Origin: CAZSWS01 sp964610765
Lineage (GTDB): Bacteria; Bacteroidota; Bacteroidia; Bacteroidales; Tannerellaceae
NCBI GenBank assembly: GCA_964610765.1
Contig: CAZSWS010000018.1
Span: forward strand, 1-38,323
DNA length: 38,323 nt
Reading direction: 5' to 3'
The notes under the pieces were generated by a model that saw only the letters and a list, made by a program, of their open reading frames with translations, searched no databases and was not told where the DNA came from. Below are positions 24,991 to 33,714 of the stretch, one piece after another. Position numbers and translations under genes: made by a program. Positions within the stretch are counted from its first letter, which is position 1, and every line of letters begins with the position of its first letter.

Positions 24991-25845
24991 ATGCCTATGG
25001 GAGACGTGCAACACAAACGAGTTAAGCTTTGTATTGCCATCATTTCTGTAGTAGCTTTAGTAATGATGGTGCGCGTCTTTTGTGTCAGTTCCCATCGTTT
25101 GTACACCCATTCAATGGAAAACACCTTGAGCAAAGGAGACTTTGTGCTGGTATTTAAACGTTGGATGCTTGATGCCCCGTCTGTTGGGGATGTAATGCTT
25201 TTTAAAAGTCCTTTATATAAAGATTTGCTATCCGCACCAATTTTTTTAAGTCGTTGTGTGGCGCTTCCCGGTGATACTTTTCGGGTAGAGGATGAGTCGC
25301 ATTATTTGAATAACCGGATGGTGCTTCCTTCTTCTCAACGTATGCGTACGTATACTTACCCTGTAAAAGAGCGTGCTGTCCTTAAAAAGGCGATGGATGA
25401 ACTGAAGATTCCTTATAGAGCAAATAAAAAGAATGATTCGCTTCTTTCTCTTACGCATGCTGAATATTGTACATTGAGTTGTATGATGGCTGCTGACACG
25501 TTGCTTTCCCTGTCAGATACCACCCAATTAACTTATCAGGTCGTTGTTCCTCAAAAAGGAAAAACGTATGTAATAGATTCTATTTCGTCTTTTTTTTATA
25601 AAGAAGCTATCCTTGTCGAAACGCAGGGGAAAGCTCGTTTTGAAGATGGGAAACTGTATTTGAAAGGGAAAGAATTGATTCATTATCGCTTTGAACAAGA
25701 CTATTATTGGTTTTTGTCGGATAATAGTGAAGAAAGTGTTGACTCGCGTCATGTTGGGATAGTTTCGGAGAAACAACTATTAGGGAGGGTATTTTTCTGT
25801 TGGTATAGTGCTGATAAAGCACATCGGTTTAAAAGAGTGAATTAG
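24991..25845 (+). CDS. Signal peptidase I paralogue lacking the catalytic lysine
   Basis: S26-family protein of 284 residues; the chosen ATG is 2 nt after the lepB stop, because the longer frame lies inside lepB. One N-terminal membrane segment (about 13-30) precedes THSMENTLSKGDFVLV, with the nucleophile Ser41. At the place of the general-base Lys the sequence reads FLSRCVALPGD, so Ser87 replaces Lys (compare YVKRCVGMPGD in the neighbour). The last box, LSDNSEESVDSRHVGIV, is also altered from GDNRxxSxDSR. It may be inactive, a partner of LepB, or a Ser-His type enzyme; I cannot decide which. It is in one operon with dapB and lepB. Confidence 0.85.
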   Translation: MPMGDVQHKRVKLCIAIISVVALVMMVRVFCVSSHRLYTHSMENTLSKGDFVLVFKRWMLDAPSVGDVMLFKSPLYKDLLSAPIFLSRCVALPGDTFRVEDESHYLNNRMVLPSSQRMRTYTYPVKERAVLKKAMDELKIPYRANKKNDSLLSLTHAEYCTLSCMMAADTLLSLSDTTQLTYQVVVPQKGKTYVIDSISSFFYKEAILVETQGKARFEDGKLYLKGKELIHYRFEQDYYWFLSDNSEESVDSRHVGIVSEKQLLGRVFFCWYSADKAHRFKRVN

Positions 25846-26487
25846 ATGGGGAACGTGATTCTATCTACAGCCTATTTAGCTCCGGTGCAATATTATACGA
25901 AACTTTATGCGTATGAGGATGTGTGTATTGAGGCAGAAGAGAACTACTTGAAACAAACGTATCGGAATCGCTGTCATATCGCTTCAGCTAATGGAATGCA
26001 AGCCTTGTCTATTCCTATTGAAAAGCCGGACACCCTTAAATGTTTGACGAAGGATATTCGTGTTTCAGAACATGGAAACTGGAGACACCGGCATTGGCAT
26101 GCATTGGTTTCAGCCTATAATATGAGTCCCTTCTTTGAATACTATGCAGACGACTTTCAGCCCTTTTACGAGCGAAAATATAGGTTTTTGTTTGACCTGA
26201 ATGAGGCTTTGCGTGAGTTGGTGTGTAGCTTAATTCCACTTGCTGTCTCTGTGAAATATTCGACAACGTATTTGGCTGAATACGAATCCGGTGATTACCG
26301 TGAACGTATTCGCCCTAAGCATGTGCCAAAAGATGATGCCTTTGTGCAACAGCCCTACTATCAAGTGTTTCAAGATAAGTATGGCTTTCTACCCAACTTA
26401 AGTATTGTAGATCTTTTGTTTAATATGGGACCTGAAAGCTTACTGATATTACGTGATTCCTTCCGCTTACAGACCGAGCTTCTCTGA
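25846..26487 (+). CDS. WbqC-like family protein
   Basis: 213 residues related to WbqC, a family linked to O-antigen and polysaccharide loci but of unproven function. Recognisable parts are LSTAYLAPVQYYTKLYAYE near the N-terminus, NRCHIASANGMQALSIPIE, and YNMSPFFEYYADDFQPFYE. Residue pattern fits a cytosolic protein. The ATG follows the stop of the LepB paralogue without any gap, so it is the last gene of the dapB operon. Its last 21 nt overlap the end of nadA on the other strand. Confidence 0.85.
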   Translation: MGNVILSTAYLAPVQYYTKLYAYEDVCIEAEENYLKQTYRNRCHIASANGMQALSIPIEKPDTLKCLTKDIRVSEHGNWRHRHWHALVSAYNMSPFFEYYADDFQPFYERKYRFLFDLNEALRELVCSLIPLAVSVKYSTTYLAEYESGDYRERIRPKHVPKDDAFVQQPYYQVFQDKYGFLPNLSIVDLLFNMGPESLLILRDSFRLQTELL

Positions 26488-27450
26488 TATTTCTAACATG
26501 CGTTTGATGGGCTGAACTGCCTTGATACGAATCTCTTCGTCAACCAATATCTCCGGTTGCTCATATTTCAGACAGTTATATAGTTTGCTCAACGTGTTAA
26601 GACGCATGAAGTTGCACTCGTTGCATGCGCAGGTGCTATCGTTAGGTGGTGCCGGGATAAAATTTTTCTCAGGACTTCGCTTGCGCATTTCATGAATTAC
26701 GCCACTCTCTGTTACTACAATAAACTGTTTCTTCTCAGAACTAGCTGTGTGTTTGATGAGTGCTGCCGTAGAGCCTATGAAATCGGCTATGTGTAAGATG
26801 ACTTTTTTGCATTCAGGGTGAGCTATCACGTCTGCTTCAGGGAATTTCTTTTTTAGTTCCAAGATTTTCTCTAGAGAAAACTCTTCATGCACATGGCAGG
26901 CGCCATCCCAGAGTACCATGTTGCGACCGGTGATGCTATTGATATAGTTGCCTAGATTTCGATCAGGACCAAAAACTATTTTTTCATCAGCCGGAAGGCT
27001 GTCAACAATCGCTTTAGCATTGGTTGAAGTAACGACAATGTCGGTATATGATTTGACAGCAGCCGTCGTGTTGACATAAGAGATAACGGTATGATCCGGA
27101 TGGTCTTGTAAAAACTCTGCAAACTGATCGGCCGGACAACTATCAGCCAATGAGCAACCGGCATTTAAATCCGGTACTAAGACTTTCTTGTCCGGTGATA
27201 GTATTTTAGCTGTTTCTCCCATGAAGTGAACACCACTCAAAACAATGATGTCTGCTTCAGTCTTTGCAGCCCTTTGAGCCAAAGCCAGACTATCACCCAC
27301 AAAGTCTGCTATGTCCTGGATATCTCCCGGTTGATAGTAGTGAGCCATGATGACGGCGTTCTTTTCCTTCTTTAATTGGTTGATAGCATTTTTAAGAGCA
27401 TCGCCGGATGGGGTAGGCTCGTTGATATATCCTTTTGTAATGTCAAACAT
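26467..27450 (-). CDS. nadA: Quinolinate synthase
   Basis: Condenses iminoaspartate with dihydroxyacetone phosphate to quinolinate for NAD synthesis, using a [4Fe-4S] cluster. 327 residues from the ATG at 27448-27450. Family motifs are IMAHYYQPGDIQDIADFVGD, VLVPDLNAGCSLADSC, TSTNAKAIV, VFGPDRNLGNYI, HVHEEFS, AHPEC and the C-terminal CACNECNFM, which supply the three conserved cluster cysteines. The frame could start 10 codons earlier, but a strong Shine-Dalgarno sequence and the promoter both point to this ATG. No nadB or nadC lies beside it. Confidence 0.95.
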   Translation of the reverse strand: MFDITKGYINEPTPSGDALKNAINQLKKEKNAVIMAHYYQPGDIQDIADFVGDSLALAQRAAKTEADIIVLSGVHFMGETAKILSPDKKVLVPDLNAGCSLADSCPADQFAEFLQDHPDHTVISYVNTTAAVKSYTDIVVTSTNAKAIVDSLPADEKIVFGPDRNLGNYINSITGRNMVLWDGACHVHEEFSLEKILELKKKFPEADVIAHPECKKVILHIADFIGSTAALIKHTASSEKKQFIVVTESGVIHEMRKRSPEKNFIPAPPNDSTCACNECNFMRLNTLSKLYNCLKYEQPEILVDEEIRIKAVQPIKRMLEISEKLGL

Positions 27451-27458
27451 TGGTTTAT

Positions 27459-27466
27459 CCTCCTTT
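27459..27466 (-). promoter_or_regulatory. Strong Shine-Dalgarno site of nadA
   Basis: AAAGGAGG on the minus strand, 8 nt before the ATG. This near-perfect match to the anti-Shine-Dalgarno sequence is unusual in Bacteroidota and decides the start codon. Confidence 0.75.
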
Positions 27467-27481
27467 ATAATTATCACCAAA

Positions 27482-27514
27482 CAAAAATAGTGACTTTATT
27501 TTAATAAGTCCACA
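27482..27514 (-). promoter_or_regulatory. Promoter of nadA
   Basis: TATTTTTG (27482-27489) on the minus strand matches TAnnTTTG, with TGTG (27511-27514, one mismatch to TTTG) 21 nt upstream. Start of transcription would be near 27475, inside the longer reading frame, which supports the ATG at 27450. Confidence 0.55.
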
Positions 27515-27588
27515 GATGGGAATTGTGTTGATAGAAATTGACGATGAGTAAATAACATATTCCATGTGGATAGTTGTCTGTTTAGCAC

Positions 27589-30354
27589 TTAACGTTTCAG
27601 CCCTTTTATGGTAATGCGTTTCTTATCGTGGGTGTATAGTCTGAAAAAGTAGACACCGGTAGGCAGTTCAGATGTAGATAACTGATTACCCGGTCCGTCT
27701 ACTGTTTGCAATAAACGTCCATCAGCACTATATATGTCTATTCGTTTAGTCAGTTCGTTGTTTTGAATAGTTATGTAATCAGTAAACACCAGTGGATGAA
27801 TGCTCGGCTTTAGACTGCTTGTGTTGACTGTAATATTTTTGATTACAGCCGGCTTGCTTTCCATGTGTGGATATAAAATACTAACATAATAATCATACGT
27901 TCCACTTACCGGTAGTTTGTCAGTATAGGATAAGTTTGAAAAATCTACTTTTCCCAGCTCTATGTTATTACGCAATATCTTATAATGAATAATTTCAGGA
28001 AAAGCAGAGGGTAGACTGTTGCTGGGTAATTCATCTGCTTTTGCTCTTAAAGCAGCTATTTCTTTAGCATACGTAGTCTTTGTGCTTTTCAGCGTTGTGG
28101 CAGTATTAGCAAGTGCCGCAGTAGCTTGTTCACTTGAAAGTGTCTTTTCTTTCTTTTCTATCGCAGAAGAAATAATTCCTGCTATCAAAAAGTTATTGTT
28201 GTTTTGATCTGCATCTAGTTTATACCAGGTTTCTCCATCTTCTGAAAGAAGGTTGCCTTTGCCACTCTCCGCTTTTCCTTCGCTGATGGCGTAAAATACT
28301 TCTGTTCCGGCAGTATTAGACGTTTTAATAGAGATTAGCAACTCTTCGTTTTTGGAAATACTAAAAGGAGTGTCAAGTTTAATGGTTTTGAACTCGTCTT
28401 TACTCATCGTTTCCACATCTTGTGTATATACTTTTTTTCCTTGTTTTATAATGATTTGATAGTTGAATCCTTTATGTCCTGTTATTACAACGGCTTGAAT
28501 TTGATTACCTACGATAGGTGTGATGTCAGATTCAGACCATTTTTGTCCGAAGTACATTGTTTTTTTGTCTAGAAAGCCTATGCTTGTTTTATACTTCATG
28601 CTTCCCCAATGAATCATTTGTTCATAAAGAGGAGCATCCCAGGTTAGATGGACATTATTGTCTGTTAGTTCTGCCTGAAGGTTTTGTGGGGCAAGTAGTT
28701 CAGCATAAAATATAGATATCCATTCTACATAAGATTCACCCTTTTCGTATACTGCTTTGACTCCTATGGAATAGTTGCCTTCTTGTGTCGCTTTATAAGC
28801 ATAAGAAAGTGCTGTGGTCTCAATCGGTTCATTATTGATTAAAAGGATATATGATTTAGGATTTCCTTTATTTGGTTTATTCCATTTGATTTGGATAAAG
28901 CCATCTTCAATAGTTGCAGACAGGCTTTGAGGAGAAGGATAGTCGCCCCCTTTATTTAGTCCTTTCAGTGTGGAGGCAGTTCCATCGCCTACGGGGTCTA
29001 AAAAACTGCCCATTACGTCCCAGTGAGCATGTAGTTTGCCGTATAGGTTTTCTCCATCCAAAATAGTGCAGCTAGAAGTTCCGCCGGTTAATGTACCCGT
29101 CACTAATTGACTCTCGTTATATAAAGGAGAGCCGGATGAGCCGCCTTCTGTGATGCCATGCCCATTCTCTGTGGCTACGAAATACACATTCCAGAATGCT
29201 TCTTTCTTGCCTGTAGACTGACTGTCTCGATAGGTTTCATGGGTAGCTGTTTCAGTAAATGTGGATATTTTTTTAAAGTCGGCACTAGGGTGGTGAATAG
29301 AAACACCTCTTTGAGGGGCATTGTTAGTTCTGTCCCAACCATTATAATAAGGATTATAGTCGTTAGGAACTTCATCGTCTAGCCTGAGTAATAATCCGTC
29401 AGAACCGCCATTTAAGGGAGATTCTGCAACTTTGATACAGCCAACTAATGAGCGGCTTATGGCTGAGACTCGTCCTTTACATTCTGTGGCTTCCAGGTTG
29501 AAGGTGAATTGCCAGAGTTTATAGTCTGAATCAGAGGTAGACTGCCCACCTCCGGTTGAACAGTGATAGGCTGTTAGGATGTAGGGGGTATAGTCTTCTG
29601 CCGTATTGTTAACTAACGATCCGGTACATATATACCAGCTTCTTCCAATCTTTTGATTGATTTGAACGACGCTCTTTTTTTCTGATTGCCAGTTATTTCC
29701 TTCTGTACAGTTGATGTCAACATTGCATTTTCCGGATGTACCTACGCCGGTTGATTTGACTCTCATGTGGTTGTATCCGTACCCAATATCTGAAATCTCA
29801 ATACGAGGATCTTCTGTGTGGTTCTGTGGATGTACATATTCAATGACGAACTCATCTCCGGCAATAAACTCGGTCGAATAAATATCTCCTGTAGGGTTAG
29901 TCTTTTCTGTGAATGCGCCAATCAGATGGGTTTTCTCAGCGTTGTATAAAAATAGTTTGCCACCTTCCGGAATGTAAAAATGACTGTAACAAGATACTAA
30001 GGCTAATGCACCCGATGCTTTGATGTATAAGGTGGTGATTTTCTCTCCTCCGGGTAGCTCTTTGGTGTTTCCATCTTTCATTAACGACAGTGAGACAGGG
30101 ATGTTTTCAGCAATTTTGAGAGGAGCCAAAGCATTTTTATAACGCCATTCATCCATTTGCTTCAAGTCTCTTACGCTGAAGTTAATCGGAATATTTAGGG
30201 GTTCTGCTGTGCTTTTTAAGTGGTCATCGTATAAAAAACTGGGAGGTGTTCCACCTTCACTTATTTGACTGTAAGCAAACGAAACCCAGAAAAGAAAGAG
30301 GAAGCTGAAAAGTGATTTATTTGCGTATACTAGAAGCGTATTTCTTAGTCTCAT
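27589..30354 (-). CDS. Secreted trypsin-like serine protease with T9SS-type sorting domain
   Basis: 921 residues from the ATG at 30352-30354 (a further upstream TTG start overlaps the promoter). Signal peptide to about residue 29, an N-terminal extension of about 200 residues, then an S1-type protease domain of the lysyl endopeptidase kind: His264 in TAYHCSTGG, Asp319 in GGSDGLLLRLD, Ser407 in GGSSGSPLY. One or two fibronectin III-like domains follow (about 505-590 and from 595), then a stretch with an Ala/Lys-rich linker. The last 75 residues (IDIYSADGRLLQT, LSTSELPTGVYFFRLY, ITIKGLKR) look like a type A C-terminal sorting domain for the type IX secretion system. Natural substrate unknown. 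Confidence 0.85.
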   Translation of the reverse strand: MRLRNTLLVYANKSLFSFLFLFWVSFAYSQISEGGTPPSFLYDDHLKSTAEPLNIPINFSVRDLKQMDEWRYKNALAPLKIAENIPVSLSLMKDGNTKELPGGEKITTLYIKASGALALVSCYSHFYIPEGGKLFLYNAEKTHLIGAFTEKTNPTGDIYSTEFIAGDEFVIEYVHPQNHTEDPRIEISDIGYGYNHMRVKSTGVGTSGKCNVDINCTEGNNWQSEKKSVVQINQKIGRSWYICTGSLVNNTAEDYTPYILTAYHCSTGGGQSTSDSDYKLWQFTFNLEATECKGRVSAISRSLVGCIKVAESPLNGGSDGLLLRLDDEVPNDYNPYYNGWDRTNNAPQRGVSIHHPSADFKKISTFTETATHETYRDSQSTGKKEAFWNVYFVATENGHGITEGGSSGSPLYNESQLVTGTLTGGTSSCTILDGENLYGKLHAHWDVMGSFLDPVGDGTASTLKGLNKGGDYPSPQSLSATIEDGFIQIKWNKPNKGNPKSYILLINNEPIETTALSYAYKATQEGNYSIGVKAVYEKGESYVEWISIFYAELLAPQNLQAELTDNNVHLTWDAPLYEQMIHWGSMKYKTSIGFLDKKTMYFGQKWSESDITPIVGNQIQAVVITGHKGFNYQIIIKQGKKVYTQDVETMSKDEFKTIKLDTPFSISKNEELLISIKTSNTAGTEVFYAISEGKAESGKGNLLSEDGETWYKLDADQNNNNFLIAGIISSAIEKKEKTLSSEQATAALANTATTLKSTKTTYAKEIAALRAKADELPSNSLPSAFPEIIHYKILRNNIELGKVDFSNLSYTDKLPVSGTYDYYVSILYPHMESKPAVIKNITVNTSSLKPSIHPLVFTDYITIQNNELTKRIDIYSADGRLLQTVDGPGNQLSTSELPTGVYFFRLYTHDKKRITIKGLKR

Positions 30355-30408
30355 GTGTAGAAAGTATAAGTTGTTTTTAGTATATATGCTGTCTTTTAAC
30401 ACAGCATA

Positions 30409-30416
30409 CAAATATA
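30409..30416 (-). promoter_or_regulatory. Possible -7 element of the protease gene
   Basis: TATATTTG on the minus strand, about 55 nt before the chosen ATG. It overlaps the TTG start of the longer frame, so that start is unlikely. The -33 box is not clear. Confidence 0.45.
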
Positions 30417-30450
30417 GCTTTTTTAACGAGTATTTAGGGTATTGGCAATA

Positions 30451-30482
30451 AAAAAGGTTATCCGTGAATAGATAACCTTTTT
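30451..30482 (-). terminator. Rho-independent terminator of the M23 peptidase gene
   Basis: AAAAAGGTTATC (30451-30462) pairs perfectly with GATAACCTTTTT (30471-30482) around an 8-nt loop. On the minus strand the stem is followed by U residues, 23 nt after the stop codon of the peptidase gene. The A/T flanks would let it act in both directions. Confidence 0.85.
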
Positions 30483-30505
30483 AAGTTATATGTAGTATGT
30501 CTTTA

Positions 30506-31756
30506 TTATGAGCAACGTAGTTTCTTTCCTATTTGCAATTTTGTTTTAACGGTGACATTGTTTAGTTCACAAAGTTTCTCAATGCTAACACCGTATCTTT
30601 TAGAAACAGCATCTAGTGTGTCTCCGCTTTTGATTTCATGAAAAACAGTACTTGCGGTAGGAGCTTCTACTGTTTTAGTTGTAGTGGAAGCCGTTGTAGT
30701 TGCTTTGGTTGTTTCTTTCTTTTCTTTGGTAGTAGTAGTAGTAGTAGTAGCAACGGTTTGTTCTTTCGAAACAGTACCTACGCGAAGCGACTGACCTATA
30801 CGTAGCGTAGTTGTCGATTTGATGCCATTCAGATTACATAAAGCAGAAACGCTTGTTCCATATCTGCGTGCTATGGCTCCTAAGGTGTCACCTGAACGTA
30901 CTCTGTGATAGGCTAGTTTGCCATCGTTAGCCGTATAAATATTGCTCTTCTTTCCATTCACTTTGAGGTTCTTGAACATATAAGCGTCTTGAATGGGCAC
31001 TCTGTTTACAAAGTCAACTACTTCACTGGGGTTTATCGCTAAACCGAGGAAGCGCATTTCGAAATGTAAGTGCGAACCTGTTGAGCGTCCCGTATTTCCA
31101 CCTAAGCCAATAGGATCTCCGGCACGTACAATGTCGTTTTCTTCTGTGAGGAATTTAGACAAGTGACCATATACGGTTTCTAGTCCGTTGGGATGTCTCA
31201 ATACTAAGTAATATCCATATCCCCTTCTTTCATAGCTTCTGATTCTTATTTTGCCATCAAACGCAGCGCGAATAGTGTCTCCGGTTTGGACTTTTAAGTC
31301 AATTCCACGGTGCATTCTCCGACGACGTGGGCGATAGCCATATACATCTGTTATCTTGACTTCTTCATTATCTATAGGGAAATAGAAACTGGAGCAGTCA
31401 ATAGAGCAGCTGTCCGGATATTCAATCTTTTTGTTAGCAAAAGGGTTTACATTCTTATTCTCCCAGTGTGATCCGTATAGTTCATCTGCCGGATACATCA
31501 ATGATTCCATGCTTACCATTTCTTTGAATTCCTTGGCTTCTATGGCAGTCTTAAATGTTGGGGTTTTTTTGGTTATATCTACACGGTCAGCTATTAAATC
31601 AGCTATTTGTTTTTCCAGCTTAGGGGAGCTTAGGGGGGTGTCTTTTTGAGGAGTCGACTTGACTGTCTTATTTTGCTGGCTATAGGTAGTTCCTGTAAAA
31701 GAACACAATAAAATAGCGGCTATAGTAAGTGCAATTACTTTGTTAAGCTTTGTCAT
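30506..31756 (-). CDS. Peptidoglycan DD-metalloendopeptidase M23 with two LysM domains
   Basis: Exported cell-wall peptidase of 416 residues from the ATG at 31754-31756; a longer frame with a GTG start lacks the signal-peptide pattern. Signal peptide to about residue 27. The M23 domain contains YGYRPRRRRMHRGIDL (zinc ligands His149 and Asp153) and GSHLHFEMRF (His229, His231), complete for lysostaphin-type activity. A Thr/Lys-rich linker, encoded in part by a GTA microsatellite, separates two LysM domains (RVRSGDTLGAIARRYGTS and EIKSGDTLDAVSKRYGVS), which bind peptidoglycan. It probably trims cross-links during growth or division. Single gene with its own terminator. Confidence 0.94.
   Translation of the reverse strand: MTKLNKVIALTIAAILLCSFTGTTYSQQNKTVKSTPQKDTPLSSPKLEKQIADLIADRVDITKKTPTFKTAIEAKEFKEMVSMESLMYPADELYGSHWENKNVNPFANKKIEYPDSCSIDCSSFYFPIDNEEVKITDVYGYRPRRRRMHRGIDLKVQTGDTIRAAFDGKIRIRSYERRGYGYYLVLRHPNGLETVYGHLSKFLTEENDIVRAGDPIGLGGNTGRSTGSHLHFEMRFLGLAINPSEVVDFVNRVPIQDAYMFKNLKVNGKKSNIYTANDGKLAYHRVRSGDTLGAIARRYGTSVSALCNLNGIKSTTTLRIGQSLRVGTVSKEQTVATTTTTTTKEKKETTKATTTASTTTKTVEAPTASTVFHEIKSGDTLDAVSKRYGVSIEKLCELNNVTVKTKLQIGKKLRCS
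30729..30750. repeat. GTA microsatellite (7 copies) in the M23 gene
   Basis: Seven GTA triplets on the plus strand, read as ACT (Thr) codons on the coding strand, in the linker between the two LysM domains. Changes in copy number keep the frame. Confidence 0.85.
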
Positions 31757-31830
31757 TTGAAAACACTGATTAATGGCTGTATGGGCTAAATATTTAATAG
31801 AAAACACTTCATATTATCTTTTAGCACGTC

Positions 31831-31862
31831 CAAAAATCACAATTAAATTGTAAACAACCAAT
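31831..31862 (-). promoter_or_regulatory. Weak promoter candidate of the M23 gene
   Basis: On the minus strand ATTG (31859-31862), 20 nt, GATTTTTG (31831-31838): one mismatch in each box, correct spacing, leader of about 70 nt. Confidence 0.3.
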
Positions 31863-32201
31863 TCTGTTAACAAAAAATAAAGATTCTTAGTTCGGGTTTT
31901 TAAGCAAAAACGCATCGCAATTAATTGTCAATCATTCTGTTGTGTTTATTATATGTTGTATAACATGTTTCGGAAGGGTGCCTTGGTGCATAGCGAGAAG
32001 TTGATTGATTTATAGATAATATTTATGGTTAAGGCTGCTGTAATTGGCTTTGATTAGATAGTTTGTGTCCTGTGGGTGCTTTTGGATAGTTGAGTTGTTG
32101 TCTATACATTAATATATGTATCGGTTGATAGGATGCATGTAGGTGAGTTTAGGATATTGAGAAACAGCTTTGTCTGAGTCCATGAAGTTGTAATTATTTC
32201 A

Positions 32202-32209
32202 TATATTTG
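32202..32209 (+). promoter_or_regulatory. Possible -7 element of cysS
   Basis: TATATTTG, 22 nt before the cysS ATG, matches TAnnTTTG; no well-spaced TTTG. Confidence 0.45.
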
Positions 32210-32231
32210 TGCTTCTGAAAACGAATCAATT

Positions 32232-33710
32232 ATGGAACATCCTTTATCAGTTTATAACAGTTTATCACGTAAGAAAGAAGTCTTTATTCCCATGCACGAA
32301 CCATTTGTAGGAATGTATGTGTGTGGTCCAACCGTTTATGGCGATCCGCATTTAGGGCATGCTCGTTCAGCCATTACGTTTGATATCCTTTTTCGTTATT
32401 TAAAGCACTTAGGATATAAAGTAAGGTATGTTCGCAATATAACAGACGTTGGACACTTGGAACATGATGCTGATGAGGGTGAAGATAAAATAGCCAAACA
32501 TGCACGTTTGCAGCAACTAGAACCTATGGAGGTTGCTCAATATTATGAGAATCGCTACCATAAGGCCATGGACTTGTTGAATGTGTTGCGACCAAGTATC
32601 GAGCCTTTGGCTTCCGGACACATCATTGAACAGATTGAACTGGTTAAAAGGATTCTTGAAGTAGGCTATGCTTACGAGAGTAATGGGTCAGTCTACTTTG
32701 ATGTTGCAAAATACAATGAGAAGCATCAATATGGTATTTTGTCCGGCAGGAATGTAGAGGACATGCTCAACACAACCCGTGAGCTGGATGGACAAGCGGA
32801 AAAACGTAACCCTGTAGATTTTGCCCTATGGAAAAAAGCACAACCGGAACACATTATGCGCTGGCCTTCTCCCTGGAGCGACGGATTTCCCGGCTGGCAT
32901 TGTGAATGTACGGCTATGGGGAAGAAGTATTTAGGCAGCCATTTTGATATACATGGTGGAGGAATGGATTTGCTTTTCCCTCATCATGAGTGTGAAATAG
33001 CGCAGGCTGTTGCTTCACAAGGTGAAGAGATGGTACGCTATTGGATGCACAATAACATGATAACGGTGAATGGTCAGAAAATGGGTAAATCCCTAGGTAA
33101 TTCCATTATGCTGGAAGAGTTTTTCACCGGTAACCATCCGCTATTACTACGTGCTTATTCGCCTATGACAATTCGTTTCTTTATCCTGCAAGCACACTAC
33201 CGTAGTACAGTTGATTTTAGTAATGAAGCCCTTGAAGCTTCCGGCAAAGGTTTGAGTCGCTTGCAAGAAGCATATACCGGTTTAGAAAAACTGACTACTT
33301 CCGCCACTTCAACCATTGATGTAAAAGAACTGCGTGTGAAGTGTGCCGAAGCGATGAATGACGACTTGAATACGCCTATTCTGATTTCGCATTTGTTTGA
33401 TGCATGTCGTGAGATAAATTCTATCAAAGATGGAAAAGGAAGTATTACTGCTGAAGATTTAGAAGAGCTTAAGTCTATATTTAAGGTGTATATGGAAGAT
33501 GTACTGGGTGTGAAGAGTGAACTGGACGCTTCAGATAACGAAGCGCTGGATGCCTTTTACAAAGCATTAGACTTGCTGCTTGAAATTCGTCAACAGTCTA
33601 AGGAGAATAAAGACTGGGCTACTTCAGATAGAATTCGTGACGAGCTGACTGCTTTTGGCTTTGAAATCAAAGACACAAAAGGGGGCGCAGAGTGGAAGTA
33701 CAATAAATAA
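32232..33710 (+). CDS. cysS: Cysteinyl-tRNA synthetase
   Basis: Class I aminoacyl-tRNA synthetase that charges tRNA-Cys; 492 residues, a usual length. Zinc and ATP sites are intact: C31-GPTVYGDPHLGH43 (HIGH-type loop), GWHCECTAMG and FPHHECE (zinc ligands). The second signature reads GQKMGKSLGNSI, that is KMGKS in place of KMSKS. The C-terminal anticodon-binding helical part includes SDRIRDELTAFGFEIKDTKGG. It is cotranscribed with the thioesterase gene that starts 4 nt after its stop. Confidence 0.96.
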   Translation: MEHPLSVYNSLSRKKEVFIPMHEPFVGMYVCGPTVYGDPHLGHARSAITFDILFRYLKHLGYKVRYVRNITDVGHLEHDADEGEDKIAKHARLQQLEPMEVAQYYENRYHKAMDLLNVLRPSIEPLASGHIIEQIELVKRILEVGYAYESNGSVYFDVAKYNEKHQYGILSGRNVEDMLNTTRELDGQAEKRNPVDFALWKKAQPEHIMRWPSPWSDGFPGWHCECTAMGKKYLGSHFDIHGGGMDLLFPHHECEIAQAVASQGEEMVRYWMHNNMITVNGQKMGKSLGNSIMLEEFFTGNHPLLLRAYSPMTIRFFILQAHYRSTVDFSNEALEASGKGLSRLQEAYTGLEKLTTSATSTIDVKELRVKCAEAMNDDLNTPILISHLFDACREINSIKDGKGSITAEDLEELKSIFKVYMEDVLGVKSELDASDNEALDAFYKALDLLLEIRQQSKENKDWATSDRIRDELTAFGFEIKDTKGGAEWKYNK

Positions 33711-33714
33711 TCAG

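Larger units (their letters stand above)
31757..32231. other. Intergenic region between M23 peptidase and cysS, 475 bp
   Basis: Divergent region with no gene. It should contain both promoters: a weak M23 match at 31831-31862 and the cysS -7 box at 32202-32209. A small dyad ATGTT-GTAT-AACAT lies near 31950. Nothing else recognisable. Confidence 0.6.

Noticed and set aside
30355..30411. N-terminal extension of the protease from a TTG
   Set aside because: The TTG overlaps a -7 promoter box, and the ATG at 30354 begins a normal signal peptide.
33061..33110. KMGKS in place of KMSKS in cysS as a sign of inactivity
   Set aside because: The second residue pair of this loop varies in class I synthetases, and all other motifs are intact.
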